Shown here one piece after another: positions 52,206 through 60,471 of a stretch of DNA of 64,000 nucleotides. This stretch comes from Dyadobacter sp. CY343 (GTDB lineage: Bacteria; Bacteroidota; Bacteroidia; Cytophagales; Spirosomataceae). Location of the stretch: positions 310,001-374,000 of the forward strand of contig NZ_JAJUXK010000006.1 in the NCBI RefSeq assembly GCF_021390335.1, read 5' to 3'. Below the pieces are notes generated by a model that was not told the DNA's origin, did not search any database, and worked only from the letters and a program-made list of their open reading frames with translations. Position numbers and translations under genes: made by a program. How positions within the stretch are numbered: the stretch's first letter is position 1; each line of letters opens with the position of its first letter.

Positions 52206-52237
52206 AAAGAGCTGCACGATTTGCGGCTCTTTTTTTG
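52206..52237 (+). terminator. Terminator of the nuoKLMN operon
   Basis: AAAGAGCTGCA and TGCGGCTCTTT (one G-U pair) flank a 5-nt loop. A long T-run follows. Confidence 0.85.
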
Positions 52238-52293
52238 TTACTTCCTCCCGCTTCCTGCGTCTCAACGATATTTACGCACTAAAAATATCGTTG

Positions 52294-53454
52294 ATGAAAT
52301 CACCTGTTTCCAAAAAGCGCATAGACAGTAAGTCGGCTTTCGCCATTTTTCTGAAAAACCTATCCCGCGAGCCGATCTGTACTGATACTCAGAATTCTAC
52401 CGGCCATATCGCAGACAAAAAAGTATTAATAACCGGAGCAGCCGGCTCGATCGGAAGTGAGCTGGCGACACAGCTTTGTCTCGATTCACCAGCGCTGCTG
52501 ATTTTGATCGACCAGTCGGAAACTGCATTATTTGAGCTAGAAACGACAATAAGAAACGCATTCCCGGATATTCGAATCGAATTGTATGTAGCAGATATTA
52601 CGGATCTGCACAGAATGGAAAGGATTATTTCGGCAATGCGGCCCCATATTATTTTCCATGCTGCCGCTTATAAGCACGTTGCTGTGATGGAAAAACATCC
52701 TTATGAGGCATTGAAAGTCAATTTCTTTGGTACTAAAATATTGGCCGATCTGGCATTAAAATATGCAGTAAGCTGCTTCCTGCTCGTTTCGACAGACAAA
52801 GCAGTGAGGCCGGCGAGTGTCATGGGCGCTACCAAGCGGCTCGCGGAGCTTTATATTCAGCACATTTACCTTACTTCACCCGGCACAACCCGGTTTATCA
52901 CCACCAGGTTCGGGAATGTACTCGGTTCGAGCGGCTCATTCACCAACATCCTGCAAAGCCAGATTGAAAAGGGAGGGCCGGTGACCGTCACACACCCTTT
53001 CGCAACACGCTATTTTATGACCTCCCCGGAAGCCTGCCGATTGGTATTGCACGCGCTCGCCATGGGTGAAAATGGTGATATTATGTTCTTCGATATGGGC
53101 GACCGCGTTTCAATCGTCTCCATTGCCGAACAGATGATCAGTGCATACGGATTGCTACCGCACAGAGATATCGAGATGATATTCACAGGATTACGCCCGG
53201 GGGAAAAGCTTCACGAAGACCTGCTCAATGATAATGAGACTGTTAAGCCAGGCAGCCATTCCAAAACGAGAATAGCTGTTTCTGAACAAGTTCCCGCAGC
53301 TGCTTTTGAAGAAGTAACTTCATTACTCGAAGACATAATGCACCGTGGAACCGATTCACAAATCAGCGCCGCATTACGATATGTGTTCGTTTATCTGTCT
53401 GGTCAGGCCAACGCGGTGAATTCAATATTGAAACGCTCGCCAGTCAGGCAGTGA
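52294..53454 (+). CDS. Soluble CapD/FlaA1-like nucleotide-sugar dehydratase or epimerase
   Basis: About 386 residues. The NAD-binding motif LITGAAGSIGSELATQL is at about 48-64; HAAAYKHVAVMEKHPYEA and STDKAVRPASVMGATKRLAE (with the M-x-x-x-K in place of Y-x-x-x-K) identify the 4,6-dehydratase/5-epimerase group of CapD, FlaA1 and PglF. It lacks the usual four N-terminal transmembrane helices of membrane CapD homologues, so it should be soluble. It would act on UDP-GlcNAc or a related sugar for surface polysaccharide. ATG at 52294 is used; the in-frame TTG at 52195 overlaps the nuo terminator. Confidence 0.85.
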   Translation: MKSPVSKKRIDSKSAFAIFLKNLSREPICTDTQNSTGHIADKKVLITGAAGSIGSELATQLCLDSPALLILIDQSETALFELETTIRNAFPDIRIELYVADITDLHRMERIISAMRPHIIFHAAAYKHVAVMEKHPYEALKVNFFGTKILADLALKYAVSCFLLVSTDKAVRPASVMGATKRLAELYIQHIYLTSPGTTRFITTRFGNVLGSSGSFTNILQSQIEKGGPVTVTHPFATRYFMTSPEACRLVLHALAMGENGDIMFFDMGDRVSIVSIAEQMISAYGLLPHRDIEMIFTGLRPGEKLHEDLLNDNETVKPGSHSKTRIAVSEQVPAAAFEEVTSLLEDIMHRGTDSQISAALRYVFVYLSGQANAVNSILKRSPVRQ

Positions 53455-53457
53455 TAT

Positions 53458-54360
53458 TTATTTCTGAGGCAGAATTCCGTTCGTTTGCATCCAGTGTTTG
53501 CACCTTCCAAACCATTCTTCGAAAGTTGGGACTTGTAAATATCCGTGTTCTCCTTTGGAATAAATGTGCAGATCGGACGGAATACCTTTGGTATTCAATG
53601 CTTCATAAAACTGAATACTATTTGAAATAGGAACCACGGTGTCGTCGCCGGCGTGCGTGAGGTATGCCGGTGGCGTTGTGCTTGTTACCTGCAATTCGTT
53701 GGAGAAATATCTTACTTTCTCCATTGTCGGAGACTGGCCCAGCAAGTTGGCCGCCGAACCTTTGTGACCAATTTTTTCAAGAAAGCTGATCACGGGATAC
53801 ACCAATATCATGAAATCCGGGCGCAGACTTGTTTTCTTAGGATTATCGATAAAGCTGCTGTCATAGTGCGTACCGGCGGTTGCGGCAAGGTGCCCGCCCG
53901 CCGAGAAACCCATGATACCGACCTTTTTCGGGTCGACCTTCCACTCTGCAGCATTCTCCCGGACAGTTTTAATAGCTTGCTGCGCATCCTGTAATGGGCC
54001 GATGGACTTATCCTTCATAATTTCGTCGGAAGGCAATCGATATTTTAACACAATTGCAGCTACTCCGATTTTGTTGAGTTCTTTGGCAACCTGATACCCT
54101 TCCCGGTCGATCACCAGCACCCCATAACCACCTCCCGGACAAACAATTACTGCGGTACCGTTTGCAATAGCAGGATCTGGTAAAAAGACTTTGATCGTCG
54201 GCTTGGAGACATTTCTCACGATAAAATCCTTGATCGTTTCCTGATCCGGTGCATTGGTCGCATTGGGGATCTTACCGGGATAAAGAGGTATCTCTTTTTG
54301 CGCCCGCGCCGCCGGCAGAACTGTTGAAAGTAAGATCAGAGCAAATAAAAGGCTTCTCAT
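53458..54360 (-). CDS. Secreted alpha/beta hydrolase (BD-FAE/acetyl-esterase type)
   Basis: About 300 residues. The ATG at 54360 gives a good signal peptide (ILLSTVLPAARA, cleavage before Gln); an in-frame ATG at 54399 is also possible. The nucleophile is Ser in GFSAGGHLAATAGTH, the oxyanion region is VCPGGGYGVLVIDREGY, and the acid and His are in HAGDDTVVPIS and SKGEHGYLQVP. The DAQQAIKTVRENAAEWKVDPKKVGIMG block is typical of BD-FAE and xylan-esterase-type enzymes. The substrate is not known, but removal of acetyl or feruloyl groups from plant sugars is likely. It is convergent with the CapD-like gene. Confidence 0.88.
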   Translation of the reverse strand: MRSLLFALILLSTVLPAARAQKEIPLYPGKIPNATNAPDQETIKDFIVRNVSKPTIKVFLPDPAIANGTAVIVCPGGGYGVLVIDREGYQVAKELNKIGVAAIVLKYRLPSDEIMKDKSIGPLQDAQQAIKTVRENAAEWKVDPKKVGIMGFSAGGHLAATAGTHYDSSFIDNPKKTSLRPDFMILVYPVISFLEKIGHKGSAANLLGQSPTMEKVRYFSNELQVTSTTPPAYLTHAGDDTVVPISNSIQFYEALNTKGIPSDLHIYSKGEHGYLQVPTFEEWFGRCKHWMQTNGILPQK

Positions 54361-54616
54361 TGATGCTATTGTAAAGCGCGATTTTGTAATAGGAATCATA
54401 GTCTTTTTAATATTTTTCTAATGCGATTCAAGGTTATTTATAAGTAACTTTCCGTTGATGTAATGCTATTACTACAATTTTGCAGACTTTTGCTTAGCTG
54501 GCGGAGCAGAATACAGAGTGAAGGCTTTAAATGCCGGAATATACCTTTCAGTTCAGATACGAGTGGTACAAAGTTTCTGGCAAAATTGTATCTATCAATG
54601 CCAATTGTCGGCTTGT

Positions 54617-54634
54617 TATTATATTAATATAATA
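54617..54634. promoter_or_regulatory. Perfect 18-bp AT palindrome
   Basis: TATTATATTAATATAATA reads the same on both strands. CTTGT and ACAAG flank it, the right one after a 3-nt gap. It may be an operator or a supercoiling-sensitive cruciform. Confidence 0.4.
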
Positions 54635-54694
54635 TTTACAAGAATATCAATTTGGCTATGTTACTTTACACACTGAACGAATTGAAAAAATAAG

Positions 54695-54702
54695 TAGTTT
54701 TG
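54695..54702 (+). promoter_or_regulatory. -7 promoter element of the hydrolase gene
   Basis: TAGTTTTG fits TAnnTTTG. It predicts a leader of about 95 nt. No -33 partner is clear. Confidence 0.4.
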
Positions 54703-54803
54703 TAGAGTAACCAAATCATTCATTACTTTCTTCCTTAAGTGATAATTAGTACTCACAACTATTTTTTGCGTTACGAGTTTCATAATCGACAATCCACAAC
54801 AGA

Positions 54804-55577
54804 ATGAAATACCCAATACATGCAGAAGGCAGGTTTCAGTTTATCGATGAAGGGAAAGGCGAAACGTTTTTGCTTTTGCATGGACTTTTCGGTGCATTGA
54901 GTAACTGGGATGGTATTATTGATCATTTCTCCGATCGTTACAGGGTTGTTATTCCATTGCTCCCTATCTACGAGCTGCCTCCGCGAGAAGCGGGACTGGA
55001 TGCATTGCTTCTGTTCCTCGAAGATTTTGTCGAATTTAAGAACCTGACAAATGTGACGGTGATCGGCAACTCGCTGGGCGGACATATCGGGCTTCTTTAC
55101 ACACTCAAAAACCAAAGTAACGTCAACAAGCTCGTTTTGACAGGAAGTTCAGGCCTATTTGAAAACTCAATGGGCGGCTCTTTCCCGAAACGCGGAAGCT
55201 ACGACTATATCAAGGAACGGGTTGCTTACACTTTTTATGACCCCGCAGTAGCTACGAAAGACCTAGTAGACGAAGTTTTTGAGACAACTTCCAGCATTCC
55301 CAAATGCATGAGCATTGTTGGTATTGCAAAATCTGCGCAGCGACATAATTTGGCCAAAGATCTGCATGAAATTCAGGTACCTACACTACTGGTTTGGGGG
55401 TTAAATGACACCATTACTCCGCCTCACGTAGGTTATGAGTTCAATCGCCTGATCGCAAATTCCGAGCTTTATTTCATCGATAAATGCTGTCATGCACCGA
55501 TGATGGAACATCCGGGAGAATTTAACGTTATCCTAGAGAGCTTCCTTGAGAAACAAGTATCCGTGCAGGTTGCATAA
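54804..55577 (+). CDS. Cytosolic alpha/beta hydrolase
   Basis: A 257-residue protein. FLLLHGLFGALSNWDGIIDHF near the start is the oxyanion region; VIGNSLGGHIGLLYTL has the Ser nucleophile near residue 91; the acid Asp is in NDTITPPHVG and the His in CCHAPMMEHPGEF. No signal peptide is present. It resembles the menaquinone-type MenH/BioH hydrolase superfamily but no specific assignment can be made. It precedes the CBS gene by 86 nt. Confidence 0.85.
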   Translation: MKYPIHAEGRFQFIDEGKGETFLLLHGLFGALSNWDGIIDHFSDRYRVVIPLLPIYELPPREAGLDALLLFLEDFVEFKNLTNVTVIGNSLGGHIGLLYTLKNQSNVNKLVLTGSSGLFENSMGGSFPKRGSYDYIKERVAYTFYDPAVATKDLVDEVFETTSSIPKCMSIVGIAKSAQRHNLAKDLHEIQVPTLLVWGLNDTITPPHVGYEFNRLIANSELYFIDKCCHAPMMEHPGEFNVILESFLEKQVSVQVA

Positions 55578-55662
55578 ACCTCCGGCCGCAGAATTTCTTT
55601 AGGTGCGAAAGTTGATACATATATAGTTTTTTTATAGATTCGAAAAACGACGTTCCGAATAT

Positions 55663-56334
55663 ATGCTTGCCATTTCTCTCATAAATCCAATGATTCCCGT
55701 ACTTAAACCGACTGATTCGGTGAGTACTGCATTGGACTGGATGGACGAATTTGGCGTTAAGCAGCTGATCGTTGCCGATATGGGCGTTTATGAGGGTATT
55801 GTTTCCGAAGATATCCTTTTTGAAATCCACGATACTTCGGAGATTCTTGCCCGCATCATCATTCAGCACAAGGATATTTTTGCTTCCGAAGACCAGCATC
55901 CTTACGAATTGCTGCGGCTTGTCAATCAGTTCGGGCTGCGCATTATCCCCGTTTTACACGACGATCGCACCTTTGCCGGAAGCATTCTGGCAAATGATCT
56001 GATCGAACATTTTGTAAACGAGCTGGGTGTTCAGGAAAAAGGCGCAGTACTTGTTCTGAAAATTGCTGAAAGGAGTTATTCCCTTTCCGAGATCAGCCGC
56101 CTGATCGAATCCAATGGCACCAAAATCCTGAGCAGCTATTATTCGTCAGGGGAAGTGTACGATCCTACTAATGAAGCGCGGCTTACTCTCAAGCTCAACC
56201 GCACGAATATTACCCCCATTATCGCGACGCTGGAACGCTTTGGTTATGATATTGAGGAAGCACATGCCAACGATCCGATCGAGAGCTTCGACCAGGAGCG
56301 TTTGGATATGCTTTTGAGATACCTCGCTACCTAG
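55663..56334 (+). CDS. CBS-domain protein with ACT-like tail
   Basis: A 223-residue protein. Two CBS motifs occupy about residues 1-125 (NPMIPVLKPTDSVSTALDWMDEFGVKQLIVAD and LLRLVNQFGLRIIPVLHDDRTFAGSILANDLI). The last 80 residues (VLVLKIAERSYSLSEISRLIESNGTKILSSYYSSG... LTLKLNRTNITPIIATLERFGYDI) look like an ACT-type ligand-binding fold. The layout is that of AcuB-like regulators, which bind adenine nucleotides and small molecules. It is 90 nt upstream of nadK on the same strand. Confidence 0.82.
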   Translation: MLAISLINPMIPVLKPTDSVSTALDWMDEFGVKQLIVADMGVYEGIVSEDILFEIHDTSEILARIIIQHKDIFASEDQHPYELLRLVNQFGLRIIPVLHDDRTFAGSILANDLIEHFVNELGVQEKGAVLVLKIAERSYSLSEISRLIESNGTKILSSYYSSGEVYDPTNEARLTLKLNRTNITPIIATLERFGYDIEEAHANDPIESFDQERLDMLLRYLAT

Positions 56335-56424
56335 CCGTTCACTGGCTAATTGCAATCCTGCTTTTGAAACGGCCCGTTTGTCGCTTATCTTTCGGAAGGA
56401 ACCATCTGTATTACTACTTTCTTC

Positions 56425-57300
56425 ATGAAAATAGCCATTCATGGACGCAACTTTAATGAGTCCGCACGCCCGTTTATTGAAAACATGTTCAATGAACTTA
56501 AGCAACGGAAAATTGAAGTACAACTCTCCAAGCAATTTCGTGTTTTTCTCGACCAGATCGGTATTCAGCACCACTCGGAACTGGTTTATGAGCGGCCTGA
56601 GGAGCTGTTCGATGCGAAGCTGATCGTGAGTATGGGCGGAGATGGTACGTTACTTGAAACAGTGTCCCACGTGGGTAGAAGGGTAATTCCGGCGGTGGGC
56701 ATCAATACCGGCAGGCTGGGCTTCCTGGCCACCGTACCTCCCGAAAGAATTGCAGATATGATCACTGCACTAGAAACGAATCAGTTCCGGGTCGACGAGC
56801 GTACATTGGTGGCGATCGAATCCAATCTGGACCTTTTCGATGGTTTGAATTTCGGTTTAAACGATTTTACGATCACCAAAACCGATACTTCCTCCATGAT
56901 CACCGTACACACGTATCTGAATCACGAATTTCTGAATTCGTACTGGGCGGACGGTCTGATCGTATCGACACCTACCGGCTCTACGGGATACTCTCTGAGC
57001 TGCGGCGGGCCGGTGTTAATGCCTCACTCACAGAACTTTATCATTACCCCAATCAGCCCGCATAATCTCAATGTACGTCCATTGATCGTGGAAGATACCG
57101 CCGTGATCCGACTGGAAGTGAAGAGCCGGAGCAACAACTTCCTGGTTTCGCTGGACGCGCGGTCGACAATAGTGGATGAGAATACGCAGCTTACCGTAAA
57201 AAAAGCCGATTTTACCGCAAAACTGATCAAAATGAAAGATGACAGTTTTTTGAATACATTAAGGAGCAAACTTTCCTGGGGCCTCGACATGCGCAACTGA
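56425..57300 (+). CDS. nadK: NAD kinase
   Basis: A 291-residue enzyme that phosphorylates NAD with ATP or polyphosphate to NADP. VSMGGDGTLLETVSHVG (GGDG, near residue 73), GINTGRLGFLATVP and DGLIVSTPTGSTGYSLSCGGP are the diagnostic motifs. The length is standard. Start at ATG 56425. It lies between the CBS gene and the dipeptide epimerase, all on one strand within 90 nt of each other. Confidence 0.95.
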   Translation: MKIAIHGRNFNESARPFIENMFNELKQRKIEVQLSKQFRVFLDQIGIQHHSELVYERPEELFDAKLIVSMGGDGTLLETVSHVGRRVIPAVGINTGRLGFLATVPPERIADMITALETNQFRVDERTLVAIESNLDLFDGLNFGLNDFTITKTDTSSMITVHTYLNHEFLNSYWADGLIVSTPTGSTGYSLSCGGPVLMPHSQNFIITPISPHNLNVRPLIVEDTAVIRLEVKSRSNNFLVSLDARSTIVDENTQLTVKKADFTAKLIKMKDDSFLNTLRSKLSWGLDMRN

Positions 57301-57329
57301 TCATTAATCATCCTTCAATAGCTTTCTCA

Positions 57330-58352
57330 ATGAAGTTACTGTACCACACTTTCGACCTCCATTTAAAACATACTTTTACCATTGCCCACGATTCGCGTGA
57401 CATTCAGCAAACGCTGGTAGTGCAACTTGTGGAGGAAGATCTGAGCGGACTGGGAGAGGCTACTGCCAATCCCTATTACGGGATAACGATCGACAATATG
57501 ATCGCGGCGCTCGAAAGTGTTAGGGATATAGTGGAAAAAGGGGATTATCAATCCGCTGAGGAACTTTGGCGTCTTGCGCACGCTGCATTAAGCTCCAATC
57601 CATTTGCACAATGCGCATTGGACGAAGCTGCTCATGATTATTTTGCCAAAAAGAATAACAAAAAACTCCACCAGAACTGGGGCCTCACCCTGCAAAATAT
57701 CCCCCTCACCAACTTCACGATCGGCATTGATACCGTTGAAAAAATGGTATTAAAAATGAAAGAACTGCCTTGGCCGATCTACAAGATCAAACTGGGCACC
57801 GCTGACGATCTGCGCATTGTACAGGAACTGAGAAAAAATACAGAGGCTATATTTCGTGTGGATGCAAACTGCGCCTGGTCGGCTGAACAGACGATTTCTC
57901 TTGCGCCAAAACTTAAAGAGCTGGGCGTCGAGTTCATTGAGCAGCCTCTACCCGCCGATGATCTGGAAGGAATGAAAAGGGTGTTCGCAGAAAGTGCATT
58001 ACCCGTGATCGCCGACGAAAGTTGTATTGTTGAAAGTGATGTAAAAAACTGCCACGGTCTTTTCCACGGCGTAAATATTAAGCTGACGAAATGTGGCGGA
58101 CCCACTGCCGCAAAGCGAATGATTTCTGAGGCTAAGTCTTTGGGAATGAAAACAATGGTCGGCTGCATGACCGAAACGAGCGTAGGTATATCGTCAATCG
58201 CGCATTTGCTGCCGCTGCTGGACTATGTAGACATGGACGGCTCGCTGCTCATCAAAAATGATCCTGCCGAGGGAGTGAATTTTGATTTTGGAAAGGTTAT
58301 TTTCCCTGAAAGAAATGGAAGCGGTGCAATTCTGAAATCTTCTCTGCACTAA
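57330..58352 (+). CDS. L-Ala-D/L-Glu epimerase (dipeptide epimerase, enolase superfamily)
   Basis: A 340-residue muconate-lactonizing-type enzyme. The base KIK is in YKIKLGTADD; the metal ligands are D in FRVDANCAW, E in IEQPL and D in IADESC; the second base is K in IKLTKCGG. This residue set and the length match YcjG/YkfB, which epimerises L-Ala-D-Glu from peptidoglycan during recycling. The gene is 29 nt past nadK and 4 nt before the AONS-like gene, so they form one operon. Confidence 0.88.
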   Translation: MKLLYHTFDLHLKHTFTIAHDSRDIQQTLVVQLVEEDLSGLGEATANPYYGITIDNMIAALESVRDIVEKGDYQSAEELWRLAHAALSSNPFAQCALDEAAHDYFAKKNNKKLHQNWGLTLQNIPLTNFTIGIDTVEKMVLKMKELPWPIYKIKLGTADDLRIVQELRKNTEAIFRVDANCAWSAEQTISLAPKLKELGVEFIEQPLPADDLEGMKRVFAESALPVIADESCIVESDVKNCHGLFHGVNIKLTKCGGPTAAKRMISEAKSLGMKTMVGCMTETSVGISSIAHLLPLLDYVDMDGSLLIKNDPAEGVNFDFGKVIFPERNGSGAILKSSLH

Positions 58353-58356
58353 ATAA

Positions 58357-59454
58357 GTGGCTATATTCCATACAAATAAACTTCCCGGCCGGACTGTACA
58401 AACACTGGACGGAAAGGAATACCTGTGGTTCAGCGGCACAGACTATCTCGGAATGGCCTACAACTCCGACTTTCAATCCTTCCTGGAAGAAGGTTTTGAA
58501 AACTACGGAACGCATTTCGGCAGCTCAAGAAACGGCAGTCTCAGAGTCAGTATTTACAGCGAAGCAGAAGAAAGATTTGCGAACTGGCAGACTGCCGAAT
58601 CCGCGCTGCTGATTTCATCCGGAATGCTTGCCGGCCAGCTGCTTATGCGGGAAATTGATTCGATAATCCATCAAATTGACAAGCCCGATCGCATTGCTTA
58701 TCACTATGCGCCAAAAGTCCACCCGGCGATCTGGGGTACTGATTATCAGTCAAACACCCTTGAATGGAACGAGTGGGCAGCGGCTACCGTGACCAAGATC
58801 AATGCGGATATCTCGGGTACGCAGCATATCATCTGCTCCGATGCGATCGGTTCTCCCATGGTAGAGCAATTCGACTTTTCAATTTTCAATAAGATCACTC
58901 AGCCTGACAACTGCCGGTTTATCATCGATCAATCGCATTCCCTGGGCATTTTGGGCAAAAACGGTATTGGAATTGCTGGTCAGTTTGGTAGCTCACTTCG
59001 TTCCAGGATTGTTTTTGTTTCTTCTCTGAATAAGGCATTGGGAATACCAGCAGGCTTGATTTGGGGAGAAAGGAAGATCATAGACCTGTTAGGCAAGTCA
59101 CCACTTTTCGCAGGCGCGTCGCCCTCGGCACCTGCCTATATATTCGCATTTAATAAAATGCTGGAAACTGGTTGCTATGCGAAGTCACGCGCGGAGCTGA
59201 TGCAAAATATCAGCCACTTCAACCGGCAGCTTCAAAACGCGAAAAATCATTTCGTCACAATTCCCGCCTATCCCGTTCTCTACAACGTTAACCCCGCATT
59301 GTTCGATTTTTTGCTTGAAAGCGGGATTATGGCTTCCTGCTTTTCCTATCCCCTACCGACCGACCTGCCGGTTACCCGCATTGCGATTAGCGCGGCGCAT
59401 CAAAAAGAAGACCTCGACTGGTTAGCCGAGGTCTGCAAACGCTTTATTTCCTGA
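58357..59454 (+). CDS. PLP-dependent alpha-oxoamine synthase-like enzyme
   Basis: A 365-residue fold type I aminotransferase-like protein that starts with GTG, 4 nt after the epimerase stop. SSRNGSLRVSIYSEAEERFANW, IDQSHSLGILGKNGIGI (Asp and His for the pyridine ring) and FVSSLNKALGIPAG (the PLP Lys) match 8-amino-7-oxononanoate synthase relatives. It is shorter than BioF and lacks close match elsewhere, so a biotin role is not certain. Being in one operon with the dipeptide epimerase suggests an amino acid made from cell-wall peptides as substrate; that is an inference. Confidence 0.8.
   Translation: MAIFHTNKLPGRTVQTLDGKEYLWFSGTDYLGMAYNSDFQSFLEEGFENYGTHFGSSRNGSLRVSIYSEAEERFANWQTAESALLISSGMLAGQLLMREIDSIIHQIDKPDRIAYHYAPKVHPAIWGTDYQSNTLEWNEWAAATVTKINADISGTQHIICSDAIGSPMVEQFDFSIFNKITQPDNCRFIIDQSHSLGILGKNGIGIAGQFGSSLRSRIVFVSSLNKALGIPAGLIWGERKIIDLLGKSPLFAGASPSAPAYIFAFNKMLETGCYAKSRAELMQNISHFNRQLQNAKNHFVTIPAYPVLYNVNPALFDFLLESGIMASCFSYPLPTDLPVTRIAISAAHQKEDLDWLAEVCKRFIS
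59401..59434 (-). terminator. Terminator of tatC, inside the 3' end of the AONS-like gene
   Basis: AGACCTCG and CGAGGTCT (59409-59416 with 59427-59434) flank a 10-nt loop. On the minus strand it is followed by TTCTTTTTG. It lies 24 nt past the tatC stop. Confidence 0.6.
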
Positions 59455-59457
59455 TTA

Positions 59458-60333
59458 TCAGAATTCCGGATTACCTCCTAGTGAAGCCAAACGCTTCTCT
59501 TCACGCAATTTTTCGCGCTCCACTCTTGCGGCTACGATAATACTTACTTCATACAATACAAATAATGGTATCGCAACCAGTACCTGGCTGTAAATATCAG
59601 GAGAAGGTGTAATAACCGCGGCTACGATCAGGATCACGATAAATGAATGCTTCCGGTATTCGCGCATAAAAACGGGAGTCAGCACGCCAACTTTTGCCAG
59701 AACAAACACTACAATAGGTAACTGAAATGCGATTCCGCAGGCGAGTGTCAATGTGGCAACAAGCGAAATATACGAGGCAAGACTGAATTCGTTGATAATC
59801 GATTCATCAAGTGTATAATTCGCTAAAAAGTTGATCGCCAGTGGGCTAACTACGTAATAACCAAAAAGCACCCCGGAGAAAAACAGAAATGTCACGTAAA
59901 AGACAGCTCCACGGGCAGAGCGCCGTTCCGCTGGTTTAAGGCCGGGCTTAATAAACCGCCATATTTCCCAAAATGCATAAGGAAACGCGAAGATCAAACC
60001 GGCAATTACAGCAGATGTCATACTCATCGTAAACGAGTCGCCCATTCCGATCACCTGAAGTTTGAAATTCAAAGCTTTTACACAAAGCTCCTCATAACCA
60101 ACTGCATCCCCCAGTTTACATAACATCCTGTAAGTCCAGAAATCTGGTCGTGACGGGGCAATAATTACGTAGTGGTAGATTTCTTTGATGTAAATAAATG
60201 CGAGAATGGCAAAAACAAGAATTGAACCTACCGCACGGATTACGTGCCACCTTAATTCTTCAAGATGCCCGATAAAAGACATCTCCTGGCCTTCTTCTTC
60301 CTCTTCTTTCTCAAAATCCTGGTCCAAGGGCAT
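59458..60333 (-). CDS. tatC: Sec-independent protein translocase TatC
   Basis: A 291-residue membrane protein with six transmembrane helices. MSFIGHLEELRWHVIRA near the N-terminus is the TatC signature, and FAFPYAFWEIWRFIKPGLKPAERR is the second. TatC recognises twin-arginine signal peptides and exports folded proteins. No tatA is adjacent in this window. A Glu-rich leader (KEEEEEGQEM) precedes the first helix. It follows a 138-nt gap after pdhA and is convergent with the AONS-like gene. Confidence 0.95.
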   Translation of the reverse strand: MPLDQDFEKEEEEEGQEMSFIGHLEELRWHVIRAVGSILVFAILAFIYIKEIYHYVIIAPSRPDFWTYRMLCKLGDAVGYEELCVKALNFKLQVIGMGDSFTMSMTSAVIAGLIFAFPYAFWEIWRFIKPGLKPAERRSARGAVFYVTFLFFSGVLFGYYVVSPLAINFLANYTLDESIINEFSLASYISLVATLTLACGIAFQLPIVVFVLAKVGVLTPVFMREYRKHSFIVILIVAAVITPSPDIYSQVLVAIPLFVLYEVSIIVAARVEREKLREEKRLASLGGNPEF

Positions 60334-60416
60334 ATTTTTAAACTATTACTAAAATTCTATCTACGTAAAAAACCAAAAACAGGATCATACTTGCTTCCCA
60401 AAAGCTAAAATTACCT

Positions 60417-60449
60417 AAAAAACCCGTCGAAGTATTCCGGCGGGTTTTT
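60417..60449 (-). terminator. Terminator of pdhA
   Basis: AAAAACCCGTCG pairs with CGGCGGGTTTTT (60418-60429 with 60438-60449, one wobble). On the minus strand the stem ends in a T-run. Confidence 0.8.
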
Positions 60450-60471
60450 CTAACAAATTTTTCTGGTCAGA

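Larger units (their letters stand above)
54361..54803. other. Intergenic stretch with AT-rich palindrome and one promoter element
   Basis: No coding sequence is visible here between the divergent esterase and hydrolase genes. It contains the palindrome at 54617-54634 and TAGTTTTG at 54695-54702. The rest shows no pattern I can name. Confidence 0.6.
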
